From assembly GCA_902537945.1 (NCBI GenBank), contig CACBDG010000001.1:62001-126000 (forward strand): 64,000 bases of DNA. The letters are read 5' to 3'. The DNA comes from an uncultured SAR116 cluster alpha proteobacterium (lineage in GTDB: Bacteria > Pseudomonadota > Alphaproteobacteria > Puniceispirillales > Marisalimonadaceae). The notes below the pieces were generated by a model. The model saw nothing but the letters and a program-made list of their open reading frames with translations, was not told the origin of the DNA and did not search any database. Below, piece by piece: positions 9,935-18,595 of this stretch. The stretch's first letter is position 1, and every line of letters begins with the position of its first letter. Both the position numbers and the translations under genes were made by a program.

Positions 9935-10447
9935 TTGCCATACACTTTAGATGATTTAGTCCAAGATATTAGAGAAATAATTAATGCTGAAAAAATGCCA
10001 GATGGCTCAGATAAAATTTGTTATTTTGTTTCAAAAGCCCTAATGGATCAAAATTTTATAACTGACAATCTTCCTGATAGAGTAAATGGTGAATTACCTA
10101 GGCAAATACTTTATGAAGATAAAGACACAGGTTTTTGTGTTTGTGGTCATGTCCATGATAATGAAGCGATAGGAAGCCCTCATGACCATGGAACAAGCTG
10201 GGCTATTTATGGACAAGCCTCTGGCGAAACAGAAATGACTGATTGGGAAATTGTTGAAAAAAATAATTCAGATGATGTTGTAAATGTTAAACTAAAAAAA
10301 ACATATATAATGAAAGCTGGTGATGTGCATTTTTATGATGTAGGGCATGTCCATTCACCAGTTAGAAAGCATCCTGTTAGATTATTAAGGATTGAAGGGA
10401 CTAACTTGGATAATATAAAAAGATCTAATATTAGAGTAATTACCTAA
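9935..10447 (+). CDS. Cysteine-dioxygenase-like cupin (putative thiol dioxygenase)
   Basis: A small cupin of about 170 residues resembling non-haem Fe(II) thiol dioxygenases, which turn a thiol into a sulfinic acid. The metal-binding His pair is visible as SPHDHG (H83, H85), followed by WAIYGQASGETE, and a late His in GDVHFYDVGHVHSP supplies the likely third ligand. Start choice: a perfect GGAGGA at 9925-9930 sits 4 bases before a TTG at 9935, so I prefer TTG 9935 (second residue Pro) over the in-frame TTG at 9923, which would overlap the ribosome site. It converges on, and overlaps by 8 bases, the rhodanese gene. Substrate (cysteine, 3-mercaptopropionate, mercaptosuccinate or other) cannot be told. 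Confidence 0.72.
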   Translation: MPYTLDDLVQDIREIINAEKMPDGSDKICYFVSKALMDQNFITDNLPDRVNGELPRQILYEDKDTGFCVCGHVHDNEAIGSPHDHGTSWAIYGQASGETEMTDWEIVEKNNSDDVVNVKLKKTYIMKAGDVHFYDVGHVHSPVRKHPVRLLRIEGTNLDNIKRSNIRVIT

Positions 10448-11996
10448 AATATCCCCTTTCTTCTTCATCCATTTTTTTTATTAAATCCGTTTCCCATTTT
10501 AAGTAATTTTTGGCGTGTTCTTTGTTTCCTTGATGACGAAGGTATGTATGAAAATTGAAATCAATAAATTTTTCATCCAACACAACTTCTGTTGTATCAA
10601 TATAACCTAAATAATATTCAACGTCTGTTTCATTCCAACTATATACTTGAACCACATAGTTTGGATCTTTTTCTTGAAGATCACTTATAATTAGACTCGC
10701 TTTAGGTAAATCATTACTTACTAGAATGATAGATTTGACATCGTGCGGCATCTCTTTTGTTATTATTAATCTATTAGTCCAAACTGACTTCTTTATTCTT
10801 TTTTTGCAATAATCAACGCTGTTTCGAATATCAAATATAGGAATATTTTTTAAAGTTTTTAAATTCTCTAATTTAATTAAATTTATAGGGTTAGTTTTAA
10901 AGTTTATATTATGTATGAGATTTAAATTTTTAATTCTTTTAGGGCTTTCATTTATAACATAACAATGATAGTTCATTTTTTTTAACCATAATGCTGTCAT
11001 ACCTGCTCTTACTAGATCACCATCATCAAACAAAATTACATGTGATTTTAATACGCCTATATATTTATCGGTAGCTTGTACTAATTGACCACCAGGTACG
11101 TTTCTTAATTTAGATAATTTATTTTTTTGATTTGAGTTTGTTCTTACATCAAAAACATATGTAGTTATGTTCTTATCATTAATGAGTTTTTGGGCTTGAT
11201 TAAAATCAATGATTTCAACTTTATTTTCTAATAACTTTACTATCTTTTCTCTAAGATCATAAATTTTTGCATTTTTTGGTGTTTTCTCCAAAAATTTTAT
11301 TTTTCTATGATCTAATTTTAAATTAGCTAAAAACCATCCTTGTGTACCATTTTCTAATGCAAAAACTTTATTTTTGATACCAAAATTTATTAGTGTCTGA
11401 GCGCCGATTATTGATCTTGTTCTTCCCGCGCAATTAATTATTATTTCAGTATTTGAACTTTTTATTATTTCAGAAATTCTAAAGGGTATTTCAGCATTTG
11501 GGCAACAAACACTTCCAGGTATACTCATCTTATTATATTCATCAAACGGTCTACCATCTAATATGATAATATCTTTCTTTTCTTTTTGTTTTTTTGATAA
11601 TTGTAATGCAGTTATAGATGGTGTCTTAAATCTCTTTTCGACTAATTCACCAAAACTTTTACTAGGCACATTAATTCCATCAAATAAATGAAACTTCGAC
11701 TTTATCCAGCCGTCAACACCATTTCTTAAAATAAAAATATTTGTATATTTTAAATTTTTTGCAAGCCTGTAAGTTATCTCTGAGATTCCATTGTTGTTAT
11801 CAAACAACACAATTCTTACTTTTTTGTTAGGTAATAGCTTTTCAACCTTAATTTCAAATTCACTAAATGGAATAGAAATTGAAAATAATGGATGGCCTGC
11901 AGTGTGTTGAGCCAACTCCCTTACGTCAATAAATGCAATTTCCTTATTATCAGAAATCCAATTCTTGACTGTTTTTGCTTCTACAAAATTTTTCAT
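10440..11996 (-). CDS. Four-domain rhodanese-like sulfurtransferase
   Basis: Four tandem rhodanese-like domains in about 518 residues. Domain 1 (about 5-100) has the loop LFDNNNG. Domain 2 (about 128-225) has CAGRTR with the catalytic Cys near residue 189. Domain 3 (about 265-360) has LFDDGDLV. Domain 4 (about 380-460) has VSNDLPKA. Only domain 2 keeps the persulfide-carrying cysteine, so the others are probably structural or binding modules. I start at the ATG at 11996; an upstream in-frame TTG at 12008 gives four more residues and has no better ribosome site. It is divergent from the ThDP enzyme (75-90 base gap) and tail-to-tail with the thiol-dioxygenase-like cupin. A role in moving sulfane sulfur in a thiol-degrading pathway is inferred. 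Confidence 0.82.
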   Translation of the reverse strand: MKNFVEAKTVKNWISDNKEIAFIDVRELAQHTAGHPLFSISIPFSEFEIKVEKLLPNKKVRIVLFDNNNGISEITYRLAKNLKYTNIFILRNGVDGWIKSKFHLFDGINVPSKSFGELVEKRFKTPSITALQLSKKQKEKKDIIILDGRPFDEYNKMSIPGSVCCPNAEIPFRISEIIKSSNTEIIINCAGRTRSIIGAQTLINFGIKNKVFALENGTQGWFLANLKLDHRKIKFLEKTPKNAKIYDLREKIVKLLENKVEIIDFNQAQKLINDKNITTYVFDVRTNSNQKNKLSKLRNVPGGQLVQATDKYIGVLKSHVILFDDGDLVRAGMTALWLKKMNYHCYVINESPKRIKNLNLIHNINFKTNPINLIKLENLKTLKNIPIFDIRNSVDYCKKRIKKSVWTNRLIITKEMPHDVKSIILVSNDLPKASLIISDLQEKDPNYVVQVYSWNETDVEYYLGYIDTTEVVLDEKFIDFNFHTYLRHQGNKEHAKNYLKWETDLIKKMDEEERGYFR

Positions 11997-12083
11997 CTTA
12001 AAGTACAATCATTGATTTGAATTTTATAATTTTAAAATTTAATATATGTTTTCTAATAAAGTTAGTCAAAATGGGGGGTTTAA

Positions 12084-13736
12084 ATGAAAGACTACAATGT
12101 AGGAGATCTGGTTTCGGAGTTTTTGCATCAAATAGATGTGAAGAATGTTTTTGGAGTAGTATCTGTACATAACATACCCATGCTAGATGCAATTGGCAGA
12201 AGAAACCATATTAGAATGATCCCTGCAAGAGGTGAAATGGGCGCTGGCCATATGGCTGACGGTTATGCTAGAGCGCATAATGGACTTGGTATTGTATTTA
12301 CAAGTACAGGACCTGGTGCAGCTAATGTTGCTGGTGCAATTGTAGAGTCTCGTTTTGCAGGGTCATCTGTTTTGCATTTTACAGGCCAAACAGCAACAGA
12401 AAATTTAGATAAAAATCAAGGTACAGTCCATGATGTTCCTAATCAATTAGACATGCTTAATTCAATCTCCAAAAAGGCTATTAGAATTGATGATGAAAAT
12501 GAGGCTTTAGAGAAATTAATCTATGCATGCAAGATTGCTCTTACACCTCCAAAAGGACCAGTTTCAATTGAGATACCAATAGACATTCAAAGAAAAAAAA
12601 TTGAAAGACCTTTTTTATTGGATTCTATTAATCTACCTAATATAAGTGGTGAATTAGGTGATACAAAATCTATTGATAAAATAGAAAATTATATAAAATC
12701 TTCAAAGAGAAAAATTATATGGGTAGGAAATGGAGCCAAGTTTGCAACTGAAGAAATTAATCTTTTCATTAAAATGGGTTTTGCAGTAGTAACAAGCACT
12801 CAAGGTAGAGGAGTAGTTCCAGAAACCAATAAAATGTGTTTGGGAGCCTTCAATGCTGTCTCCTTAATAGAGGAATTTTATAAAACATTAGATTTAATGC
12901 TTGTAGTAGGTAGTAGATTAAGAGGTCATGAGACGAGAGATATGTCGCTGGAGTTACCAAAGAATTTAGTTCAAATTGATATAGATCCAAATGCCAAAAA
13001 TAGAACATACATTACAAATCTATTTCATTGTGGAGATGCTAAAAAAGTTCTGGCCGAATTAGGTAAAAGATTAGACGGTAAAATTTTTGTAGAGAATGAG
13101 TGGATAAATGAGGTTAGTGATTTAAAAAAACAAATTTATTTGGATTATAAAAATATGTTAGGCGCGTATAAAGAATTTCCAGAAATAATAAGAAAAGTTC
13201 TCCCAAAAGATGGCAAGTGGGTTAGAGACGTTACTATTTCAAATAGTATGTGGGGTAACCGTATGATGTATATAAATGATCCTACTGAAAACATTTATCC
13301 CGTTGGCGCTGCAATTGGGCCTGGAATGGCTTTGGCTATTGGAGCTTCAATTGCTAGTGAAGGAAAAAAAACAATAGCAATGTGTGGGGATGGGGGTTTT
13401 ATGCTTAATCTTCCTGATTTGTGGACTGCTTCTGAAACAAATTGTGATGTTGTGTTTTTAGTAATGAATGATAACGGTTATGGTGTCATAAAGCACATAC
13501 AAGATAGCATGTATGGTGGAAGAAAATTTTTTGCCGATTTAATGGGGCCAAATTTTGAATATTTAGCAAAGGTAGCCAAAATGAAATACAAGAGAATAGA
13601 ATTTGCAAAAGATTTAGAAAAGGTACTTATGGAATCAGTAAATTTTGACGGCCCAGTACTAGTAGAGGTAAATGTAACATCAGTTGGAGAAATGCCACGT
13701 TACTTTGCCCCACCTCCTCACGCTCTTAAAAAATAA
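12084..13736 (+). CDS. Thiamine-diphosphate-dependent enzyme (acetolactate synthase/decarboxylase family)
   Basis: A 550-residue ThDP enzyme with the three standard domains. The activating glutamate is E51 in ARGEMGAGHMADGYARA. The Mg/ThDP motif runs from GDGGFMLN to NDNGYG around residues 434-464. The central domain contains GNGAK and VVGSRLRG. The family includes acetolactate synthase, benzoylformate and sulfopyruvate decarboxylases, 2-hydroxyacyl-CoA lyase and sulfoacetaldehyde acetyltransferase; sequence alone does not separate these. It ends 1 base before a TauE/SafE-like exporter, an arrangement typical of sulfonate or sulfinate breakdown. A GGGGGG ribosome site precedes the ATG. Confidence 0.83.
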   Translation: MKDYNVGDLVSEFLHQIDVKNVFGVVSVHNIPMLDAIGRRNHIRMIPARGEMGAGHMADGYARAHNGLGIVFTSTGPGAANVAGAIVESRFAGSSVLHFTGQTATENLDKNQGTVHDVPNQLDMLNSISKKAIRIDDENEALEKLIYACKIALTPPKGPVSIEIPIDIQRKKIERPFLLDSINLPNISGELGDTKSIDKIENYIKSSKRKIIWVGNGAKFATEEINLFIKMGFAVVTSTQGRGVVPETNKMCLGAFNAVSLIEEFYKTLDLMLVVGSRLRGHETRDMSLELPKNLVQIDIDPNAKNRTYITNLFHCGDAKKVLAELGKRLDGKIFVENEWINEVSDLKKQIYLDYKNMLGAYKEFPEIIRKVLPKDGKWVRDVTISNSMWGNRMMYINDPTENIYPVGAAIGPGMALAIGASIASEGKKTIAMCGDGGFMLNLPDLWTASETNCDVVFLVMNDNGYGVIKHIQDSMYGGRKFFADLMGPNFEYLAKVAKMKYKRIEFAKDLEKVLMESVNFDGPVLVEVNVTSVGEMPRYFAPPPHALKK

Positions 13737-13737
13737 A

Positions 13738-14508
13738 ATGTTAGAGTTTCATGAATCAATTTCAAACATAACGGCATATTTCTTAATTTTTGCCAGCTTG
13801 TCTACTTCATTTATTACTTCAGCTTTTGGGATTGGAGGAGGAGCAATTTTATTGGCATTACTAGCAGTCAAACTACCACCTGTTGCATTACTACCAATAC
13901 ATGGCATTGTTCAAATAGGTTCTAATCTTGGAAGAACAATAATTTTTTTCAAGGACATTAAAAAGAATACTTTAATTCCATTTACTGTTGGCACAATTAT
14001 TGGTTCTATAATTGGAGGTTCCATTTTTATTCAAATAGATGCTTGGTTGCTTCAGTTATCAATATCATTGTTTATATTATGGTCGGTATATGGCAAAATT
14101 CCAATTATTGGATTAAAGCAAATAACAATTGGTGGTACATTTTCAGGTTTTATGACAATGTTTTTTGGAGCATCAGGTACCTTAGTAGCAGGAATGGTGA
14201 AAACACTAAATCTTGAACCAGTAAGACATATAGCAACACATTCAGCATTAATGTCTATACAACATTTGATCAAAGTGGTGGTATTTGGTTTCATAGGTTT
14301 TACTTACTCTGAATATTTTTTACTTATTTTTTTAATGATAATTAGTGGATTTGTAGGCACTATTTTAGGAAAAAAAATTTTAGTGAAATATGGAAGTAAA
14401 TATTTTAAGTTAATTTTGAATGGAACTCTCACAGTCATTGCTTTGTATCTCATTTGGAATGCAATTATTATGAGTAAGGTTTTAGATAATCTTAATCTTT
14501 TTGCTTAG
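13738..14508 (+). CDS. TauE/SafE (TSUP) family membrane permease, putative sulfite/anion exporter
   Basis: A polytopic inner-membrane protein of about 256 residues with the TSUP signature FGIGGGAILLALLAVKLPP near the N-terminus and a repeat-like second half (SGFMTMFFGASGTLVAG). About eight hydrophobic segments are visible. I start at the ATG at 13738, directly after the ThDP gene's stop; the longer reading from 13684 would overlap that gene by 53 bases and adds a non-membrane leader. Family members export sulfite or organosulfur anions. Coupling to the ThDP enzyme suggests disposal of its inorganic product. The 3' end overlaps tctA on the other strand by 17 bases. Confidence 0.85.
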   Translation: MLEFHESISNITAYFLIFASLSTSFITSAFGIGGGAILLALLAVKLPPVALLPIHGIVQIGSNLGRTIIFFKDIKKNTLIPFTVGTIIGSIIGGSIFIQIDAWLLQLSISLFILWSVYGKIPIIGLKQITIGGTFSGFMTMFFGASGTLVAGMVKTLNLEPVRHIATHSALMSIQHLIKVVVFGFIGFTYSEYFLLIFLMIISGFVGTILGKKILVKYGSKYFKLILNGTLTVIALYLIWNAIIMSKVLDNLNLFA

Positions 14509-15976
14509 TTATCCAAGAAAAAATCACAGGTCCACATAAACCTAAAAAGGCAAATACTAAAAACATAAGCGCTAGAGGTTGAGTAAGTATCATCCACCAA
14601 GCTCCATCAAACATTTTAAGTGAATGTTGTAAATTAGTTTCTACCATTTCTCCTAAAATAAGACCTACAGCGATTGGAGCAACAGAAAATCCATGTCTTC
14701 TTGCAAAAAAGCCAATAACTCCAAAAATTAATGCTAACCAAACATCTAAAAGTTGACCTTGGAAAGCATATGCACCAATTACTGATAAAGCAAAAACTAT
14801 AGGCCATAAAATTTGCGTTGGAACTAACGACACTCTAGCAAACAACTTAGCAGCATAGAGACCCATCAACATAAACATCACATTTGCAACAAACATTGAG
14901 CCAAAAATTTGATAAACTTTTTCTACTTGCTCAGTAAACAAATAAACACCAGGTCTAAGGCCATGTACCATAAGTCCAACAAGAATAATTGCAGTTGTTC
15001 CACTTCCAGGTATTCCCAGAACCATTGTAGGTACCATAGCTCCACCAGTTGCTGCATTGTTTGCAGCCTCTGCACCAGCAATACCTTCAATAGAACCTTT
15101 CCCAAATTCTTTCTTATTTTTTGACCATCTTCTTGCTTCTGAATAACCTATCATTGATGCAACAGTTGCACCCTCAGCTGGTAAGACACCTATAAATGTT
15201 CCAATACCACACGATCTAAGTATTGTTTTCCAAATCTTTTTATAATCTTCTAAAGTTGGAAGTTTTACAGCTTTCATGCTGACAGTTTTAATGATCTTAT
15301 CAACAGTTTTAGATTGAACTAATAGTTCAGATATAGCAAAAAGGCCAATAAATATTGGTACAAAGTGCAACCCCTCATACAATTCATAATTACCAAACAT
15401 AAATCTTTCAATGCCTGTAACTCTTTCTGCGCCTATAGTTGAAAGCCAAACACCAAATATTCCTCCAATAAGATTTTTTACAGCTCCACCTGCACTAATA
15501 CTAGCCAGCATCGACAATCCAAAAACTGTTAAGGCAAAATACTCTGGTGATCTAAACTCGTAAGCAACCCTAGCTAATAATGGTGCAGCAAAACATAAAA
15601 TTAGAACTGAAAATATACCCCCAACTGTACTTGAAATAACTGCAATACCAAGAGCCCTACCGGCTTCGCCTTTTTGTGCTAGTGGATATCCATCAAAAGT
15701 AGTAGCCGCTGCTGCAGATGTGCCAGGAGTATTAATCAAAATTGCCGTAATTGATCCTGCAAAAGTAGCAGACACATAAATAGTAGCAAGAACAGCAATA
15801 GCATGAACAGGATCCATAGTTAATGTAAATGGTAGAAGCAATGCTGCGCCAGTCGTTGCACCTAATCCTGGTAGCACTCCAATTATCACTCCTAATATTG
15901 TAGTAGCAAAGATCAATCCTAAGAGATATGGATCTACAACAACAGATGCCATTGCAGATATTGCTTGCTCAAACAT
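14492..15976 (-). CDS. tctA: Tripartite tricarboxylate transporter, large membrane subunit TctA
   Basis: The 494-residue large permease of a TTT system, which brings in carboxylates using a periplasmic binding protein. It shows the family hallmarks GVLPGLGATTGAALLLP and INTPGTSAAAATTFDGYPLA at the N-terminus, the mirrored GVLPAEGATVASMIGY and VLGIPGSGTTAIILVG in the second half, and about twelve membrane segments. It is last in the minus-strand order tctC-tctB-tctA, 11 bases after tctB. Confidence 0.95.
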   Translation of the reverse strand: MFEQAISAMASVVVDPYLLGLIFATTILGVIIGVLPGLGATTGAALLLPFTLTMDPVHAIAVLATIYVSATFAGSITAILINTPGTSAAAATTFDGYPLAQKGEAGRALGIAVISSTVGGIFSVLILCFAAPLLARVAYEFRSPEYFALTVFGLSMLASISAGGAVKNLIGGIFGVWLSTIGAERVTGIERFMFGNYELYEGLHFVPIFIGLFAISELLVQSKTVDKIIKTVSMKAVKLPTLEDYKKIWKTILRSCGIGTFIGVLPAEGATVASMIGYSEARRWSKNKKEFGKGSIEGIAGAEAANNAATGGAMVPTMVLGIPGSGTTAIILVGLMVHGLRPGVYLFTEQVEKVYQIFGSMFVANVMFMLMGLYAAKLFARVSLVPTQILWPIVFALSVIGAYAFQGQLLDVWLALIFGVIGFFARRHGFSVAPIAVGLILGEMVETNLQHSLKMFDGAWWMILTQPLALMFLVFAFLGLCGPVIFSWITKQKD

Positions 15977-15987
15977 AAATTTTTTTC

Positions 15988-16446
15988 CTATCCATAATAT
16001 AAATTCATTAATATACCCCTTGGAAATCTGATTTTTAAAACATAGTCAAACAACAAAAAAACCAACCCAGGAGTTATTGTGGCGGTTAAAAAAGCAACCC
16101 AAATTCTTTTTTCACCCCATAAAATACTCATTAAAAAAATTACAACAAAAATTCCGATAAACATATCCGTATAGACCGTTAACAGATAAAATAGTAGAAA
16201 TAAAAACATACTTCCCCAAGTATGATACTTCTCTAATACTACAGGTTTTGGATTATTTTTATAAAATTGAAAAGTCAAAATTCCAATTAAAATCAATTTC
16301 AAAATCATTAAAAAAATTGGGAAAGATCTAGCCTGCATACTATCACCTACAATCATTTCTGGTGACGTATCAAGCTGCAAGGCAATTGCAATTACCGCTA
16401 GTGAAAAAATGGATAATATTAATGGAACCAGATAGATATTTTTCAT
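15988..16446 (-). CDS. tctB: Tripartite tricarboxylate transporter, small membrane subunit TctB
   Basis: A 152-residue protein with four membrane segments, as expected for the small permease partner of TctA. Sequence is weakly conserved in this family, so the call rests on topology, the DSMQARSFP segment after the first helix and its place between tctC and tctA. It is separated from tctC by a 55-base gap holding a stable hairpin. Confidence 0.9.
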   Translation of the reverse strand: MKNIYLVPLILSIFSLAVIAIALQLDTSPEMIVGDSMQARSFPIFLMILKLILIGILTFQFYKNNPKPVVLEKYHTWGSMFLFLLFYLLTVYTDMFIGIFVVIFLMSILWGEKRIWVAFLTATITPGLVFLLFDYVLKIRFPRGILMNLYYG

Positions 16447-16455
16447 ACTTTTTTA

Positions 16456-16487
16456 ATAAAGACCCCTCAAATTTGAGAGGTCTTTAT
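16456..16487 (-). promoter_or_regulatory. Intercistronic hairpin between tctC and tctB
   Basis: A near-perfect inverted repeat: left arm ATAAAGACC plus CTCAA, right arm TTGAG plus GGTCTTTAT, with one C/A mismatch. On the minus strand it is not followed by a T-run, so it is not a classic terminator. It more likely protects the 3' end of tctC mRNA or attenuates read-through, giving more binding protein than permease. Confidence 0.7.
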
Positions 16488-16501
16488 CTTCTTTTCTATT
16501 T

Positions 16502-17479
16502 TTATTTTAATAAGCCCATTTCTTTTAAGGCAGGCCCAAACTCACCCACCATAAATGCAATTTGCTTACCCCATGGTCCTGATGGCTGTGGGGATGTACT
16601 ATCTAATCCTGAGTTAGCTAGATAAGCTTGATACATTGAATGTTTCATAGCTTTTTGAATACCTTTTTCCATTTCAGCAACTCTAGCCTTATCTACACCA
16701 GCATGTGTTACAAATCCTCTAGTTGTTGATAAAACAAGATCAATACCTAATTCTTTAGCTGTTTTAGCTTTTGGAATTGGAGCCATTCCGTTTTCTGCTA
16801 GAATAACTAGCGGGCAAATATCTCCAGCTTCAACAGGGGCAGCAGCTTCAGATAGGTTTAATGTTCCAACGTCAACTTCACCAGCGACTAGTCTTGTGGC
16901 TAACTCTCCTCCACCTTTATAAGGAATGTATTTTGGCATTTTTTGGCCAAGTCTTTTAGCCCATAAAAAAACAGTTATATGGTCAATGGTACCAGTGTGT
17001 GTACCACCAAAAGTAATCTTATCGCCTTTTTTCATTCCAGCAACAAAATCTTCAGGTGTCTTATAAGGGCTTTTCTTACAATTAACCATTAAAATTTGTG
17101 GATCATTAGTACCTCTTGAAATTGGTGCCATGTCCTCAACTTTTAATTTTGTTTTTCCCATTGCCATTGTTATTGCGTGGCCAACAGTGAATGTTAAAAT
17201 TGTATTACCATCGGCAGGTCTTGTCATGAAATAATTCATTGCAGCGGCACCACCACCACCTCTTTTATTAACAACAACCATGTCTTGCTTAAGAGTTCTT
17301 CTTGAACGAAGCATCATCATCCTTGAGTTGACGTCGGTTCCTCCGCCAGCTCCTGCATGAGTAACAACTTCAATCGCAGGCTTTTTTGAAGCCAGAGTAG
17401 GGCTAGTAGTGAAAGCAATAGCTGACACAATAGCGGCCAGACTAGTTCCAACTTTGAAAAGTGTTTTAGATTTAATCAT
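16502..17479 (-). CDS. tctC: Tripartite tricarboxylate transporter substrate-binding protein (Bug/TctC family)
   Basis: A 325-residue periplasmic binding protein. A Sec signal peptide is seen at residues 1-30 (hydrophobic stretch then ASK). The mature start EVVTHAGAGGGTDVNSR is the Bug-family first ligand loop, and TFGGTHTGTIDH and IPYKGGGE are typical of the second lobe. Ligands in the family are usually carboxylates. A strong GGAGGA ribosome site precedes the ATG, and a small 5-bp hairpin (CCAGC/GCTGG, 17503-17516) lies just upstream in the leader. First gene of the tctCBA operon. Confidence 0.94.
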   Translation of the reverse strand: MIKSKTLFKVGTSLAAIVSAIAFTTSPTLASKKPAIEVVTHAGAGGGTDVNSRMMMLRSRRTLKQDMVVVNKRGGGGAAAMNYFMTRPADGNTILTFTVGHAITMAMGKTKLKVEDMAPISRGTNDPQILMVNCKKSPYKTPEDFVAGMKKGDKITFGGTHTGTIDHITVFLWAKRLGQKMPKYIPYKGGGELATRLVAGEVDVGTLNLSEAAAPVEAGDICPLVILAENGMAPIPKAKTAKELGIDLVLSTTRGFVTHAGVDKARVAEMEKGIQKAMKHSMYQAYLANSGLDSTSPQPSGPWGKQIAFMVGEFGPALKEMGLLK

Positions 17480-17700
17480 TTATTTTCCTCCGTAATGATT
17501 ACCCAGCTGTTGCTGGTTAAAATACTATTTACAATAGCATTATTTTGAGTGCTTATACACTCACCCCATTTAACAATATAGAAACTTTGAAAATTTCAAA
17601 TTACTTACCAAATGAATAATTTGATTATTACGAATTAAAATTATGAGTCAAGCACAACAACAACTTTAATAATTAATTTGTTAATAGTTAAATTATGAAT
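17480..17700. other. Noncoding leader region of tctC
   Basis: About 220 bases between tctC and the candidate small gene at 17701-17868. It holds the tctC ribosome site, a short CCAGC/GCTGG hairpin and otherwise AT-rich sequence. The tctC promoter must lie here, but I cannot assign it with confidence. The 130-150 bases from 17869 to the coq7 start show no recognisable feature beyond the small gene's ribosome site. Confidence 0.4.
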
Positions 17701-17868
17701 TTAATCGTTTCGTTTTTCTTGAAAATTTGATTTCATATTTGATCTATAAAACTCAATGATTTCTGTTCTTGTAAGATTAGAATTTTTTTCTTTTATAAGA
17801 ACTTTGTTAATTTCTGGCGATACTGTAGTTAGTTGAAAAATTACAGATAATATTGATAACGGTTCCAA
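17701..17868 (-). CDS. Candidate small protein, 55 residues, unknown function
   Basis: Not recognised. An open frame starts at TTG 17868 with an ideal AAGGAG ribosome site at 17875-17880, 6 bases upstream, and ends TAA at 17701-17703. The product begins MEPLSILSVIFQLTTV and ends QEKRND: a short hydrophobic N-terminal part followed by a charged tail with a TRTEIIEFYRSN segment. The quality of the ribosome site in an otherwise empty 530-base gap is the main reason to believe it. It would be transcribed toward tctC. It could still be chance. Confidence 0.5.
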   Translation of the reverse strand: MEPLSILSVIFQLTTVSPEINKVLIKEKNSNLTRTEIIEFYRSNMKSNFQEKRND

Positions 17869-18018
17869 ATTTAACTCCTTAGAATTAGATAAAAACCTGC
17901 AATTGATATGCCATTCAAATTTCTAGGAAATAAAAAGATTAAAATAAAGTTTGTTATGCATTGAAAATTTCACAATTAATTTTAAATTATAATATATATA
18001 ATTCAAAAATTGCTAACC

Positions 18019-18582
18019 ATGACTGACCATAACATCATAAATAAGTATAACGCTACTAATATCATTGTCCCTAATTCCATGCTAGATTGGATGAGATCAA
18101 ATCATGCTGGAGAAACAGGTGCAGTTTGGATTTATATGGGTGCCAAATGTATATTTTGGAATAAAAATATTCAGAATATGACCAAAGAACATTATAAAAC
18201 TGAAAAGAATCACCTAATTGTCATGAGCCATATCTTACCAAAAATTTACCATAGTAAACTTTTAATTTTATGGAGGATATTAGGATTTGGTTTAGGATTT
18301 TTTTCTGCATTATTTGGGTATAGATTTTTTTGCGTAACAATTCAATCAGTTGAAACTTTTGTTGAGGAACATTATCAAGAACAAATTGATTTTTTATATA
18401 AAAACTCTACATCTTTTGAACTTCTTAAAGTGTTAGAAAAGTGTTGTGATGAAGAAGTAGAACATCAAATTGATGCAAAATTGCACAAGGGAAATGATAA
18501 GAATAATAGTTTTGAAAGATTTTGGTCCAATTTAATTGGATCTGGATCTAGTTTTGCAGTAAATATCTCAAAACAATATTAG
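18019..18582 (+). CDS. coq7: Demethoxyubiquinone hydroxylase (COQ7 family)
   Basis: A di-iron monooxygenase that hydroxylates demethoxyubiquinone, the penultimate step of aerobic ubiquinone synthesis. The carboxylate/His ligands of the ferritin-like fold are visible: E in NHAGETGAV, EKNH (ExxH), E in VEEHYQEQ and EVEH (ExxH) near the C-terminus. A hydrophobic helix pair (ILGFGLGFFSALFGYRF) matches the membrane-anchoring part. The ATG at 18019 is preferred over the in-frame TTG at 18010. The next gene, a DCC-type thiol protein, follows after 13 bases. Confidence 0.9.
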   Translation: MTDHNIINKYNATNIIVPNSMLDWMRSNHAGETGAVWIYMGAKCIFWNKNIQNMTKEHYKTEKNHLIVMSHILPKIYHSKLLILWRILGFGLGFFSALFGYRFFCVTIQSVETFVEEHYQEQIDFLYKNSTSFELLKVLEKCCDEEVEHQIDAKLHKGNDKNNSFERFWSNLIGSGSSFAVNISKQY

Positions 18583-18595
18583 GGGATATATATTT

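Noticed and set aside
13684-13737. N-terminal extension of the TauE/SafE gene
   Set aside because: It would overlap the ThDP enzyme by 53 bases; the ATG at 13738 directly after that gene's stop fits the family start better.
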